Shown: in pieces, positions 56,900 through 64,000 of the stretch
Numbering within the stretch: position 1 is the first letter of the stretch
Layout: every line of letters begins with the position of its first letter
Assembly (NCBI GenBank): GCA_963770315.1
Contig: CAVYPC010000002.1
Span: forward strand, 1,984,001 to 2,048,000
Source: VRUE01 sp963770315
GTDB taxonomy: Bacteria; Actinomycetota; Thermoleophilia; Solirubrobacterales; 70-9
DNA: 64,000 nt
Reading direction: 5' to 3'
Notes under the pieces: generated by a model
What the model was told of the DNA's origin: nothing
The model's input: only the letters and a program-made list of their open reading frames with translations
Databases searched by the model: none
Translations under genes and position numbers: made by a program

Positions 56900-56923
56900 G
56901 GTTCAAGCCGGGCGTCGGCTCTG
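56900..56923 (+). repeat. att-like repeat, right copy
   Basis: A near-exact copy of the 3' end of tRNA-Thr (one base shorter in the T-loop region) that is not part of a tRNA. It lies four bases before the vapC stop on the other strand. It marks the right end of the mini island. Confidence 0.75.
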
Positions 56924-56927
56924 GCCA

Positions 56928-57317
56928 TCACCAGATTGTCGGGACACCGTGGGCGGCGATTCCAGGATTGCAACTCACCAGAGGGACCTTCTCCGCTTGG
57001 GCTTGGGCGACGAGTAGGCGGTCAAACGGGTCGCGTTGGCGCTTGCCGCCAAGCTCGACGTACGGTAAGTCGAGGTAGGCGGCGGTATGCGCGGTCGTAA
57101 TAGGGAGAAGGGAGAAACCCTCGGCCAGCAGCTCCCCCGCCCACTCCTCCGCGACGTCGAGCTTGCCGAGAGACGCTTTGATCGACACCTCGAAGAGCGT
57201 GCCCGCGCTGAAGAGCGGCTCCGCCGCGCGGGCTATCGCACCCCGGGCGGCGTCGGAAAGGCGGGCATCGTCACCTAACCACCACAGCGCGGCATGGGTG
57301 TCGACGAGCAGCCTCAG
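56928..57317 (-). CDS. vapC: PIN-domain toxin, VapC-like
   Basis: About 129 residues if started at CTG 57317, which overlaps the antitoxin stop as CTGA; a GTG at 57188 would remove a third of the domain. PIN motifs are D6 in LLVDTHAALWW, E43 in TLFEVSIKASL and D96/D99 in RDPFDRLLVAQA. The fourth acidic position reads SCNPG (Asn117), where Asp is usual. VapC proteins are tRNA- or rRNA-cleaving RNases. The rare start codon and the Asn are odd but not fatal. It pairs with the Phd-like antitoxin upstream. Confidence 0.8.
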   Translation of the reverse strand: MRLLVDTHAALWWLGDDARLSDAARGAIARAAEPLFSAGTLFEVSIKASLGKLDVAEEWAGELLAEGFSLLPITTAHTAAYLDLPYVELGGKRQRDPFDRLLVAQAQAEKVPLVSCNPGIAAHGVPTIW

Positions 57318-57556
57318 TCGACAGCCCCGAGGCTGCGGGCGACGTCCTCAGGCCAAGTATTGAAATCCTCGACCATCGAGATTCGGCCGGCGAGAGCCCC
57401 AGGCTTGCGCCGAGCGGGCCCGCGCTCGGTAATCGGGACGAGCTGCACTACGGGCTGCTTGCCCCGTCGCAGCTCCACGCGCTCGCCTTTCTCGGCAAGC
57501 GCAACGAGCTTCGAAAGGTTGGTCTTTGCCTCTCCGATGCTGAACGTGCGAGTCAC
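57314..57556 (-). CDS. Phd/YefM-type antitoxin
   Basis: 80-residue antitoxin from a GTG start. The Phd/YefM fold opens RTFSIGEAKTNLSKLVALAEKGERVELRRGKQPVVQLVPI. The C-terminal part (residues 50-80, ISMVEDFNTWPEDVARSLGAVD) is the toxin-binding tail. It overlaps the PIN toxin start by four bases. Antitoxins of this class bind their own promoter; the ACATGT/CATGTC palindromes 30-60 bases upstream are possible sites. Confidence 0.85.
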   Translation of the reverse strand: MTRTFSIGEAKTNLSKLVALAEKGERVELRRGKQPVVQLVPITERGPARRKPGALAGRISMVEDFNTWPEDVARSLGAVD

Positions 57557-57597
57557 GCGTAGGACGATATCACTGCTTGGTCAAGTTGGCCAAGCAT

Positions 57598-57632
57598 GTC
57601 CCGAGACATGTGCCCAGCACGGCAATTCGAAA
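57598..57632 (+). repeat. Imperfect dispersed repeat, copy 2, with nested palindromes
   Basis: The partner of 56683-56717. It also contains CATGTC-ccga-GACATG (57595-57610), and just upstream GCTTGG...CCAAGC (about 57585-57595). This is in the 94-base gap between the vapB-like gene and the lipoprotein gene, so it may serve as the antitoxin operator. Confidence 0.4.
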
Positions 57633-57650
57633 CTCAACCAGACTGGACAG

Positions 57651-58394
57651 CTACGACAGCGGCGTGCCGGCGAGGCTGGCGACCTTCCAGGCTCCGCCTT
57701 CATTGGCCATCGGCATCGCCAGGACGGTGCCGTCGATGCCGGTGTAGATGACGAAGGCGCGTCCGCTTTCGATCCGTAACGAGCCGACGTTGGCCTGCTC
57801 CGCTTCGGCTTCCATCGATTTCTTGGCGGCAGGGTTCGTCAGCTTTTCGAGGATCCCGCCGCAGCTCGTGCCTTCGATCTGCTTTGCCTGCCCAGCCAGT
57901 TTTTCGAACGATTCGATCACGGCCTTGGACATGTAGCTGCAGGCAGCGGCCCAGTTGCCCTGGGCGCGGGCGTCGAGGAAGTTGTGAAGCGCGACCGCGG
58001 CCGCGTCGAGTTCGGTGGTGTCAGCCTCTTCGCCGAATTCCTGGACGCTGTTGTCGCCCCCCTTGACTTTGAACTGCTGCGAGCCACCGCCGGAATCGTT
58101 GTGGTGCTTGGGGACGAAGCTGCTCGCGCTCTTGCCCCCAGAGCCGGAATTACCCGACTGTCCTTCTCCACTGCCGGAGCCACCGGACTTCCCCTCGCCG
58201 GAACCCGACTTGGCTTCATCGCCGCCCTTCTTGGCGTTGTCGCCCTGCTTCGCGGAACCACCGCTCGGCTGAGCTTCAGACTGCCCAGCTTCCGCCGTCG
58301 TGGAGCTCGAGTCGCCACCCCCGCACGCAGCCAGGCCGACGGCGACCAGCAAAACGGCGAGCGCAGCGACCAGCGTCTTCGAAGCTCCCCTCAC
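57651..58394 (-). CDS. Lipoprotein with Ser/Gly-rich linker
   Basis: 247-residue exported protein. The signal peptide ends in GLAAC (lipobox, Cys near 24). A low-complexity Gly/Ser/Lys/Glu-rich linker follows to about residue 95. The folded domain (about 115-247) opens LDAAAVALHNFLDARAQGNWAAACSYMSKAVIESFEKLAG and includes two cysteines (ACSYM and GTSCGG). This resembles small extracellular SnoaL-like or cystatin-like domains, but the family is not certain. Attachment to the outer face of the membrane is expected. Confidence 0.78.
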   Translation of the reverse strand: MRGASKTLVAALAVLLVAVGLAACGGGDSSSTTAEAGQSEAQPSGGSAKQGDNAKKGGDEAKSGSGEGKSGGSGSGEGQSGNSGSGGKSASSFVPKHHNDSGGGSQQFKVKGGDNSVQEFGEEADTTELDAAAVALHNFLDARAQGNWAAACSYMSKAVIESFEKLAGQAKQIEGTSCGGILEKLTNPAAKKSMEAEAEQANVGSLRIESGRAFVIYTGIDGTVLAMPMANEGGAWKVASLAGTPLS

Positions 58395-58439
58395 GAGCTC
58401 GATTCTAGAGAACCGTGCGTTTGTGCATGTCTATGTATG

Positions 58440-58472
58440 GCGCCGGCCGGGGAAGGGGGCCCCGGCCGGCGC
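58440..58472. terminator. GC-rich hairpin after the giant secreted protein gene
   Basis: GCGCCGGCCGGGG (58440-58452) pairs perfectly with CCCCGGCCGGCGC (58460-58472) over a 7-base loop, 11 bases past the leftward stop at 58483. No T-run follows. A strong tail-less terminator is the likely role. Confidence 0.65.
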
Positions 58473-58482
58473 GCTCTACTTC

Positions 58483-61293
58483 CTACTTGGCGTGTTTGCG
58501 CTTACCGCAATCCGCCCGCATCACCGGGCTGGCACTCGATTCCTTGCCGTTGTGCCCGGTGAAGTCCACATTGGCCTTCGATATGGCCCCGCAGAGATTG
58601 CGGCTGTTGACGATCAGCCCCTTCTTGCCGCCCTGCATCTTCAAGATGACTTTGGAGAGCGGAGCGTCAGGAGCGTCTTCGAGCGTCGCCCTGATGCCGC
58701 CCTGGGCGGAGTCGATCCGCACGCTGACCTCGACGTCGACCAATCCGTGCAGGTCGAAGACCAGGTCGGGCAGCTTGTGGCTCGAGGATCTGAGGTAGAC
58801 CGGCCCTTCCAGCGGCGTGTCAAGCAAAGGCGTCCAGGCTTTGATGAACCCATACTGAGCGCCGGGGGGGCATGCCTTGGCGGCGAACTGGACCCTGGTG
58901 CAGATCGTGCGGATGTGGGCCTGATCGAGGAATGCAGAGCGCGGTAGGCGCACGACAAGGCCCTTGACGTTGGCATCGCCTTTTCTCGGCGTATAGGTGG
59001 CGATCAACCCTGGATGCCCGCCACGCTTCGTCCCGCCTTTCAGCTTCAGGTCGAGCTTCGGCTTGAAGCCGAGGTTCAGGCAGTTGGCGGCCTGGTAGCG
59101 GGTAGAGAGGGCGACCGGGACGTCATCGGAGGGATCGAAGACGTTCAGGTAGCTGCCGAACAAGGTCGCGCTGGCCTTAGATTCGTCGCATGAGGTGGGG
59201 TTCAGCAGGAAGTTGGGCCGGTCGACGTAGACCCTCAGATCCCTGACCTTCAAGACGATTCCCTTGAGGATGTGGGGGATCGGGTCCGAGTTGGCGCCGT
59301 CGACTTCGACTTCGGCGGTCTTCGGGTTGAGGGTCAAGGCAAGCCTGACCACTACAGTCCCCGCGTCGAAGGGACCGGCCACCGCGGGGGTCACCGAGAT
59401 CACGCTGAGGGGATCGCCGTGCCAGGGGCCTCCGAGGTATATCTGGCCACCGACGTAGGTGAGCGCCCCTCCCACTCCCGCTCCGGCCAGGGTGTGGCCG
59501 ATCAGGGAGTTGGCCGGGCAGCTCGGGCTTGTCATCTCCTGACGTCCGGTCTTTGCCTTGGCGAGGTCGATCGCCGCGTCGGGGCATTTGCTCACTCCCG
59601 CCAGAGAGCCAAGCTCCCCCGGGGGCAGGACCGCGGAGAACTTGGTCATGTCCTGTTCGCCGTCTTCGCGAATCAACCGCATGTCGAAGGGGCTGAAGGA
59701 GCCCGCGTTGTTGTTGATCGAGCCGGCTTCGAAGTGCGGGTGGAAGGGTGGGATGCCGCCCGGCGGGCAGGGGCCGCCGCCGATCCCACTGGCGATCTGG
59801 AAGGAGGCGGTCGTGACCGTCGGGGTCTGCGGATTGGCCCAGGGGGTAAAGACCGCCTTGGTCGTATAGCTGCCGCAGACCGGCGGGGTCACGAGCGCCG
59901 CTCTGGCGCCGGTGCGCAGGTGAGCCTCGAAGCGCCCCAGCGGGATCTGGGGAATTTCGTCGAGGGTGGTCACGAGCTGGCCGGTCTTGGGGTCTGCTTC
60001 GAGTTCGACCGCCTGCTTGACGAACACGCCCAGGGTGGGGTTGCGGAGCACGAAGTAGAGCGCGATCAAGCTGTCGAACGGATTCTCCGCGCCAGGTTCG
60101 GTGGTCGAGGTATCGTCCTCCTGGGCAAGGAAGATTTGGCCATCCACGGCTTCGTCGATCAGCGGCGAGGTGACGTGCAGGGTGCCGATCTTGGAGGTCT
60201 CCGGGCAGCCTTCGCCGGGGAGGGAGCGCAGCGTCTCGCGGGCGATCTCGGCCGGGGTGCAGACACCGAGGCCTTCGCCCACCGAGGGGTTGATCGTGAC
60301 TCCCGGCGGGAGGGTGACTTCGGCGCGCTTGATGTCGGAGCTGGCGATCCCACCCGCACTGCCCAGGCCTTCGTCTTGGAGGTCGACGGAGAAATCCAGG
60401 CCCGAGCCGGTCTCGGCCTGGCCGGTGGTGGGCTGGGATTCGATCCTCGGCGAGAAGCCGACCCGTTCGCAGCCGATCATTTCCGGACTGGCGGCGAGCA
60501 CGGGGGTCGTCCAGGCGCCCGGGCGCTGCCAGGAGTCGGCTTGGAAGGCGAACGCCAGCGGACCTTGACAGCTGCGCGGCAGGGTCAAAAAGGGAATCTG
60601 GGGCAGGCTGGTCGGGCAGTCGCCATTGACCATGGCACACTTGCCACGCTGGAAATCGTGGGCGGGATCGGCGGGAACCCCCCAAAGCGTGAAGCGCGAG
60701 CCAAAGAAGAGCGCCGCCTGGGGGATGTTGGTGGCGAGGGCCTGAACGTTGTAAGGAGGCTCGTGGCTGAGACCGAGTTCGATCGTGATCGGCACACCGC
60801 CGAAGAAGGTGAAGCCGAGTTTGATCGCCACGCCGGGCGGGGGTTGGAGGTTGTAGACCGCGACGGGGGGCGCGGTGGTCTCGATCGGGTCCGTTCCCGT
60901 GGGAATCGGGCTTTTGCTGACCCCGACTTCGGTGACCCCGACCGCGGTCGAATCCGGGCAGGAGTTGACCGAGCTTTCGATGTCGAGGAAGTCCGCCGTC
61001 GAGCAGCGCGGCACCGGCGTCGGGGTGCCGATCAGGCCAGGCGGGGCTTCGACGACGACGTCCTTGAATTCTTCGTCGGGGGTCTGGAGTTCTCCGCCGG
61101 CGACGAGCTTGGTGTTGGCTTCGATCGTCCCGGTGAATTCGAATGGGTGCGAGCCTGCCTGAACCACCGGCGAGCCGTCGGCGGCGGTGAAGGCGACTTC
61201 GGCCAGCTTGAAGCCGAACGCGGCACGGGCTGGGGCGGCAACGAGAAGGGCGATGAAGAGCGAGAGGGCGAGGATCGTGGTCGTGCGTTTCAT
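58483..61293 (-). CDS. Giant secreted protein of unknown function
   Basis: 936 residues from ATG 61293. A signal peptide (about 1-24, TTTILALSLFIALLVAAPARA) precedes an extracytoplasmic protein made of several similar beta-rich modules. Each has cysteine-bearing stretches such as PRCSTADFLDIESSVNSCPDSTAVG, ARETLRSLPGEGCPETSKIG and SKCPDAAIDLAKAKTGRQEMTSPSCPANSLIG. The tail is basic and short. The modules recur with a CPDSTxVG/CPETSKIG/CPANSLIG pattern, suggesting repeats of one domain. Such proteins are common in Solirubrobacterales; no function is known to me. ATG overlaps the stop of the next giant gene. Confidence 0.8.
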   Translation of the reverse strand: MKRTTTILALSLFIALLVAAPARAAFGFKLAEVAFTAADGSPVVQAGSHPFEFTGTIEANTKLVAGGELQTPDEEFKDVVVEAPPGLIGTPTPVPRCSTADFLDIESSVNSCPDSTAVGVTEVGVSKSPIPTGTDPIETTAPPVAVYNLQPPPGVAIKLGFTFFGGVPITIELGLSHEPPYNVQALATNIPQAALFFGSRFTLWGVPADPAHDFQRGKCAMVNGDCPTSLPQIPFLTLPRSCQGPLAFAFQADSWQRPGAWTTPVLAASPEMIGCERVGFSPRIESQPTTGQAETGSGLDFSVDLQDEGLGSAGGIASSDIKRAEVTLPPGVTINPSVGEGLGVCTPAEIARETLRSLPGEGCPETSKIGTLHVTSPLIDEAVDGQIFLAQEDDTSTTEPGAENPFDSLIALYFVLRNPTLGVFVKQAVELEADPKTGQLVTTLDEIPQIPLGRFEAHLRTGARAALVTPPVCGSYTTKAVFTPWANPQTPTVTTASFQIASGIGGGPCPPGGIPPFHPHFEAGSINNNAGSFSPFDMRLIREDGEQDMTKFSAVLPPGELGSLAGVSKCPDAAIDLAKAKTGRQEMTSPSCPANSLIGHTLAGAGVGGALTYVGGQIYLGGPWHGDPLSVISVTPAVAGPFDAGTVVVRLALTLNPKTAEVEVDGANSDPIPHILKGIVLKVRDLRVYVDRPNFLLNPTSCDESKASATLFGSYLNVFDPSDDVPVALSTRYQAANCLNLGFKPKLDLKLKGGTKRGGHPGLIATYTPRKGDANVKGLVVRLPRSAFLDQAHIRTICTRVQFAAKACPPGAQYGFIKAWTPLLDTPLEGPVYLRSSSHKLPDLVFDLHGLVDVEVSVRIDSAQGGIRATLEDAPDAPLSKVILKMQGGKKGLIVNSRNLCGAISKANVDFTGHNGKESSASPVMRADCGKRKHAK

Positions 61294-64000
61294 CGGGCGC
61301 TCCTCCGGTTGGCGTTGAATTGCCTGCTCGCGTGGCGAGCGTGGTGGCGCTTGCGGTGCGCCTGGTGCTTGCGCACGCAGTGGCTTGCGCCGTGGCGGCG
61401 GGCCCTGCGCGTGCCCTTTCCGCAGCGGCGCCCCTTGGCGCGAGCGTGGGAGCTGCCGGGACCGCGGAAGCTCGCGCTGGCCGGCGTCTGGTCGACCGGG
61501 GGCGGGGCGGCGGCCTGGCAGGCGTCGCCTTCGCATTCCCCCGCGCCCGGGGGTTGGGGGAAGCCGCCGCCTTCGCGGGCGTCGTAGACGTCGATGAGGC
61601 CGGAGTCCTGGGGCAAAAGGCTCGCCTGGGTGGTAAAGAAGGCATCGCGCCCGGCGGCCGAGGCATCGACGAATTCCGAGTCGGCGGGGTTCTTGCCCGA
61701 GGAGATCAGGCTGAGGCAGCCGCCGGAGGCTTCGACGTAGAGTTCGGCGCCGATTGCTTCACAACCCGCCTGGCTACCGCCTCCCCGCTCCCACTCATAG
61801 ACGTCCTTGGCGCCGTTGATGTCCCCGAGGACCAGCGGCTCGAAGCTTTCGAAGAAGAGGCGATTGCCGTCGGCCGAGAGCAGGCGGGAGGCGTGCAGGT
61901 CGTATTCCCAGCCGGGGATCTGCCCGTCGATCCAGCCCTGCGCCGGCAAGCCCGAGCCGAGGAGGAAGCGCCCGACCGGCCGGGCACCGCTTGGATTGCA
62001 GGAGACGCAGACGAGGCTGGCACTCGCGGCGTCATAGAGAAACACCTCCGAGTCGGACTTTTGGGAGGCCAATTGATCGGTGTTGTCATAGCCGGTCAAC
62101 GGCGCGTGGGACATGAAGGCCGCATCGAGGGCGTCGGGACTGACCCGTGAGACGCGGCGGTAGGGTTCCGTGCTCACCGGACCTTCGCCGCCTCCGCCGA
62201 GGTCGATGCTGCTGAGCGTGGCGACGAAGGCGAACGAAGCCGGATCGCCTTCGCTCGGAGCGCGGTAGAGGTAGAGGTTGAGGCCTCCTGGCACGGCGGT
62301 GGCCCCGTGGTCGTTGGGCGCTTTGCTCAGCACTTCGCCAGAGACCAGGTACACGCGCGAGGCGTCTTCGCTCATTCCCATGACGCCCTTCACTTCGCCG
62401 GCGATCGAGTGCCTGTGGACGGTGATTTTCGCGCCTTCTGCTTCGAGATCGGCTTCGAACAGGGCGGCCTTTCCTTCTCCCAGCGAGCCGCTCGAGTAGA
62501 TCGCCCGCGTGCCGTCGCCGGCCGCCCCCAAGAAGAAGGCAGCGCTCGGGGAGACGGCGACGGTGCAGGCCTTTTCGGCTTCGGTACATTCGCCCCCGCC
62601 GACCGCACTCTGGGGCTGGGCGGGGTTGAGCCGCACGTAGATCCGGCCGGGGCCGCCCTGCGCATCGGACCAGAAGACCCGCCGCCCGTTCTCGGAAACC
62701 GCGCTGAAGACGTCGCTGCCGCGCATCGATATGCTTCCTCCGCCGGTTCCCAACTCGCAGCCGCCGCCGTAGGGGGCGCCGCTGGGCAGTACGCAGAGCG
62801 CGATCGGCTGCGGGTCGCCGGCAACGTGCGCGTAGAGAGAGACTTCCGTCCGCGCCGCTCCCGGCGTCAGTTCACCCGGCGAGGAGAAGACGGCGAGCGA
62901 GCCGTCGGCCGAGAGGCCCTTGATCGTGGGGGGGTTGGCCTGAAAGGGTTCGGCGGAGCCGAATTCGCTCGCCGGCACGTGCGGTTCGACCGTGCTCAAC
63001 GCTTCGTAGGAGCCAGCGCCGCAGTTCGCTCGCCGGTAGAGGTTCGGGTAGCCGGCGACTGCGGCGCTCGCCAGCAGCGGTTCGCCCCCCTGCACAACCC
63101 AGCCCAGGCAGAGGTCGTCGCTGAAGGCCTTGAAGTAGCTGTCGCCGCTTTCCAGCGGTTCGAGACCGGTCTGTGGCGGGGAGATCGCCTCGTTCGTCCA
63201 GCCCCCGGCGCGGCTGGCCACGTACTGGGAGGTCCAGGGAGCCGAGGCGGCGCCCGCGAAGCCGCGGTAGGAGGAGTAGGTGAGCCGTTCGCCGTCCGTC
63301 GCTGCCTGATCGAGCCGGGATGGCCGGACCTGTTCGGCGCCGGCCAGCACGGCCACGTCGCCGTTGGCCTTGTCCAGCGGGCTGACCATCTCATAGGCAC
63401 GGCAATCGGGCAGGAAGGCCGAGGCGCCGCTGCGAAAGGCCTGGTTGGGACAGTCGGTCCTCGGGGTCGGCGGCGGCGGGTAGGTCGTGAAGGTCGTTTC
63501 TTCGCTGATCACGGGGCCACTGCCTTCACCGGGGCCGAAGTGGTTTTCGGCGACGAAACGGAAGTGGTAGGAGGTACCGGCCCCCAGGCCGCCGATCGCC
63601 ATCCCGGGGGTGGTTATCGCCCCGCTTTGCGTCAGCTTGAGCGGCGCGGCGGGAAAGACCTTCTGCGGACAGCCGCCTGCGGAGCAGATGCCGGTGCCGT
63701 ATTCGAGGTAATAGGTGGCGCCTTCCCAGAAGTGAGGGTCGATGGCGGCCTTGAGGACGGCCGTTCGCGAGTTGACCGAGGCGGCGTACTCGGCATCGAC
63801 GTCGGGCGCGACCCTGGGCGGTTCGCATACCGCCGGGTCGGGGTGGGGACCGTAGGCGCGTACGAAGCTACCATTTCCACCTAGTTGGCCGTTGCTGGCA
63901 TTGGCGAAGTAGAGGTCGGCGCCTTCGATCCCGCAGGCTTCGCTCGTCGCCATTCCCGTGATCTGGTCGAAGCCGTCATGGAAGGGAAATTCGTGGCCTG
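61290..64000 (-). CDS. Giant secreted protein, 5' end beyond the window
   Basis: At least 903 residues; the frame is open to the window edge, so the true start is missing. The upstream part reads GHEFPFHDGFDQITGMATSEA...NASNGQLGGNGSFVRAYG, which looks like the end of an NHL-type beta-propeller. A fibronectin-III-like module (VNSRTAVLKAAIDPHFWEGATYYLEYGTG...TSYHFRFVAENHFG) is followed by a long beta-propeller-like region with WD/TolB-like turns. The C-terminus is extremely basic (RKHQAHRKRHHARHASRQFNANRRSAR). Its stop overlaps the next ATG. Probably surface-located; function unknown. Confidence 0.8.
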   Translation of the reverse strand, partial: GHEFPFHDGFDQITGMATSEACGIEGADLYFANASNGQLGGNGSFVRAYGPHPDPAVCEPPRVAPDVDAEYAASVNSRTAVLKAAIDPHFWEGATYYLEYGTGICSAGGCPQKVFPAAPLKLTQSGAITTPGMAIGGLGAGTSYHFRFVAENHFGPGEGSGPVISEETTFTTYPPPPTPRTDCPNQAFRSGASAFLPDCRAYEMVSPLDKANGDVAVLAGAEQVRPSRLDQAATDGERLTYSSYRGFAGAASAPWTSQYVASRAGGWTNEAISPPQTGLEPLESGDSYFKAFSDDLCLGWVVQGGEPLLASAAVAGYPNLYRRANCGAGSYEALSTVEPHVPASEFGSAEPFQANPPTIKGLSADGSLAVFSSPGELTPGAARTEVSLYAHVAGDPQPIALCVLPSGAPYGGGCELGTGGGSISMRGSDVFSAVSENGRRVFWSDAQGGPGRIYVRLNPAQPQSAVGGGECTEAEKACTVAVSPSAAFFLGAAGDGTRAIYSSGSLGEGKAALFEADLEAEGAKITVHRHSIAGEVKGVMGMSEDASRVYLVSGEVLSKAPNDHGATAVPGGLNLYLYRAPSEGDPASFAFVATLSSIDLGGGGEGPVSTEPYRRVSRVSPDALDAAFMSHAPLTGYDNTDQLASQKSDSEVFLYDAASASLVCVSCNPSGARPVGRFLLGSGLPAQGWIDGQIPGWEYDLHASRLLSADGNRLFFESFEPLVLGDINGAKDVYEWERGGGSQAGCEAIGAELYVEASGGCLSLISSGKNPADSEFVDASAAGRDAFFTTQASLLPQDSGLIDVYDAREGGGFPQPPGAGECEGDACQAAAPPPVDQTPASASFRGPGSSHARAKGRRCGKGTRRARRHGASHCVRKHQAHRKRHHARHASRQFNANRRSAR

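Larger units (their letters stand above)
56022..56923. mobile_element. Mini genomic island in tRNA-Thr (decayed nucleotidyltransferase/HEPN pair)
   Basis: About 880 bp bounded by a tRNA-Thr 3' end and its near-exact copy. It contains a truncated HEPN frame, a frameshifted minimal nucleotidyltransferase and a small divergent HTH protein. No integrase is left, so it is a remnant or was mobilised in trans. The HEPN frame reads out into the tRNA on the opposite strand, consistent with a boundary there. Confidence 0.6.

Noticed and set aside
56928..57188. Short PIN protein starting at GTG 57188
   Set aside because: It would lack the first catalytic aspartate and one third of the domain, while an in-frame CTG overlapping the antitoxin stop restores the full fold.
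58483..61587. Very long rightward frame (about 771 codons) across the giant secreted-protein genes
   Set aside because: It is antisense to a gene with signal peptide, cysteine modules and overlap to its neighbour, and its translation is Gly/Arg/Asp-rich without domains. It is a GC-skew shadow.

Overview
The window is very GC-rich (by eye well above 60%), uses many GTG and TTG starts, and packs genes into short operons whose stop and start codons overlap (ATGA, GTGA, TTGA, TGATG). The gene content points to an actinobacterium, most likely of the Thermoleophilia/Solirubrobacterales. The pointers are the decapeptide-repeat secreted protein at 7.5 kb, the pair of very large Cys-poor secreted proteins at 58-64 kb, a sigma factor of primary type, the Rv2578c-type radical SAM gene, UdgB, an F420-type nitroreductase and YrbE permeases. 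The lineage is an inference from gene families; no 16S rRNA gene is present.

Layout. 0-5.3 kb: two zinc-ribbon proteins, then pstC-pstA-pstB reading left, divergent from pstS, with a repeat-rich shared promoter region (phosphate uptake). 5.3-8.3 kb: a MerR-type regulator, a degenerate GGDEF protein, a LapA-like protein and a decapeptide-repeat protein. 8.3-12.6 kb: dnaX-ybaB-recR with a GMC oxidoreductase gene embedded between ybaB and recR. 12.8-20.4 kb: a multi-membrane glycosyltransferase-like protein, acetolactate decarboxylase, an ABC-2 exporter, the SRP RNA gene (ffs), a cation/proton antiporter and tRNA-Val(CAC). 20.4-23.9 kb: VOC protein, ArfB, PCD dehydratase and a frameshifted GST-like gene. 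23.9-29.2 kb: a GntR-YrbE-YrbE operon without mce genes, an alcohol dehydrogenase and a membrane HD-GYP protein with a strongly folded leader. 29.7-37.2 kb: one long operon of MFS, peptide-binding lipoprotein, two permeases, a fused double ATPase and an ATP-dependent DNA ligase. 37.3-41.6 kb: an intein-split, frameshifted radical SAM gene, an NTF2-like protein, YtoQ and a large dCTP deaminase. 41.6-45.5 kb: three TetR regulators, a MerR regulator, an SDR and tRNA-Tyr. 45.5-52 kb: F420-type nitroreductase, primary sigma factor, FolE2, PgsA, a frameshifted MMPL transporter and a ferritin-like lipoprotein. 52-55.8 kb: two ArsR-like paralogues around UdgB, then an E1-like ThiF protein. 56-57.6 kb: tRNA-Thr(CGT) followed by a mini-island bounded by a copy of the tRNA 3' end (decayed nucleotidyltransferase/HEPN pair and a small HTH protein), then a VapBC-like pair. 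57.6-64 kb: a lipoprotein and two giant secreted proteins; the last is cut by the window edge.

Two things stand out. First, two far-apart palindromic elements (13423-13515 and 37248-37333) share an identical 12-base single-stranded core but have quite different, pair-preserving stems. One of them sits in frame inside a membrane-protein gene. Several other long palindromes with unrelated sequences lie at gene borders, one of them exposing a ribosome binding site in its loop. Second, a 344-residue intein with LAGLIDADG motifs interrupts a radical SAM protein exactly at the last cysteine of its iron-sulfur motif.

Four genes carry what look like one- or two-base indels in short homopolymers. They may be true pseudogenes or assembly errors and are flagged one by one.
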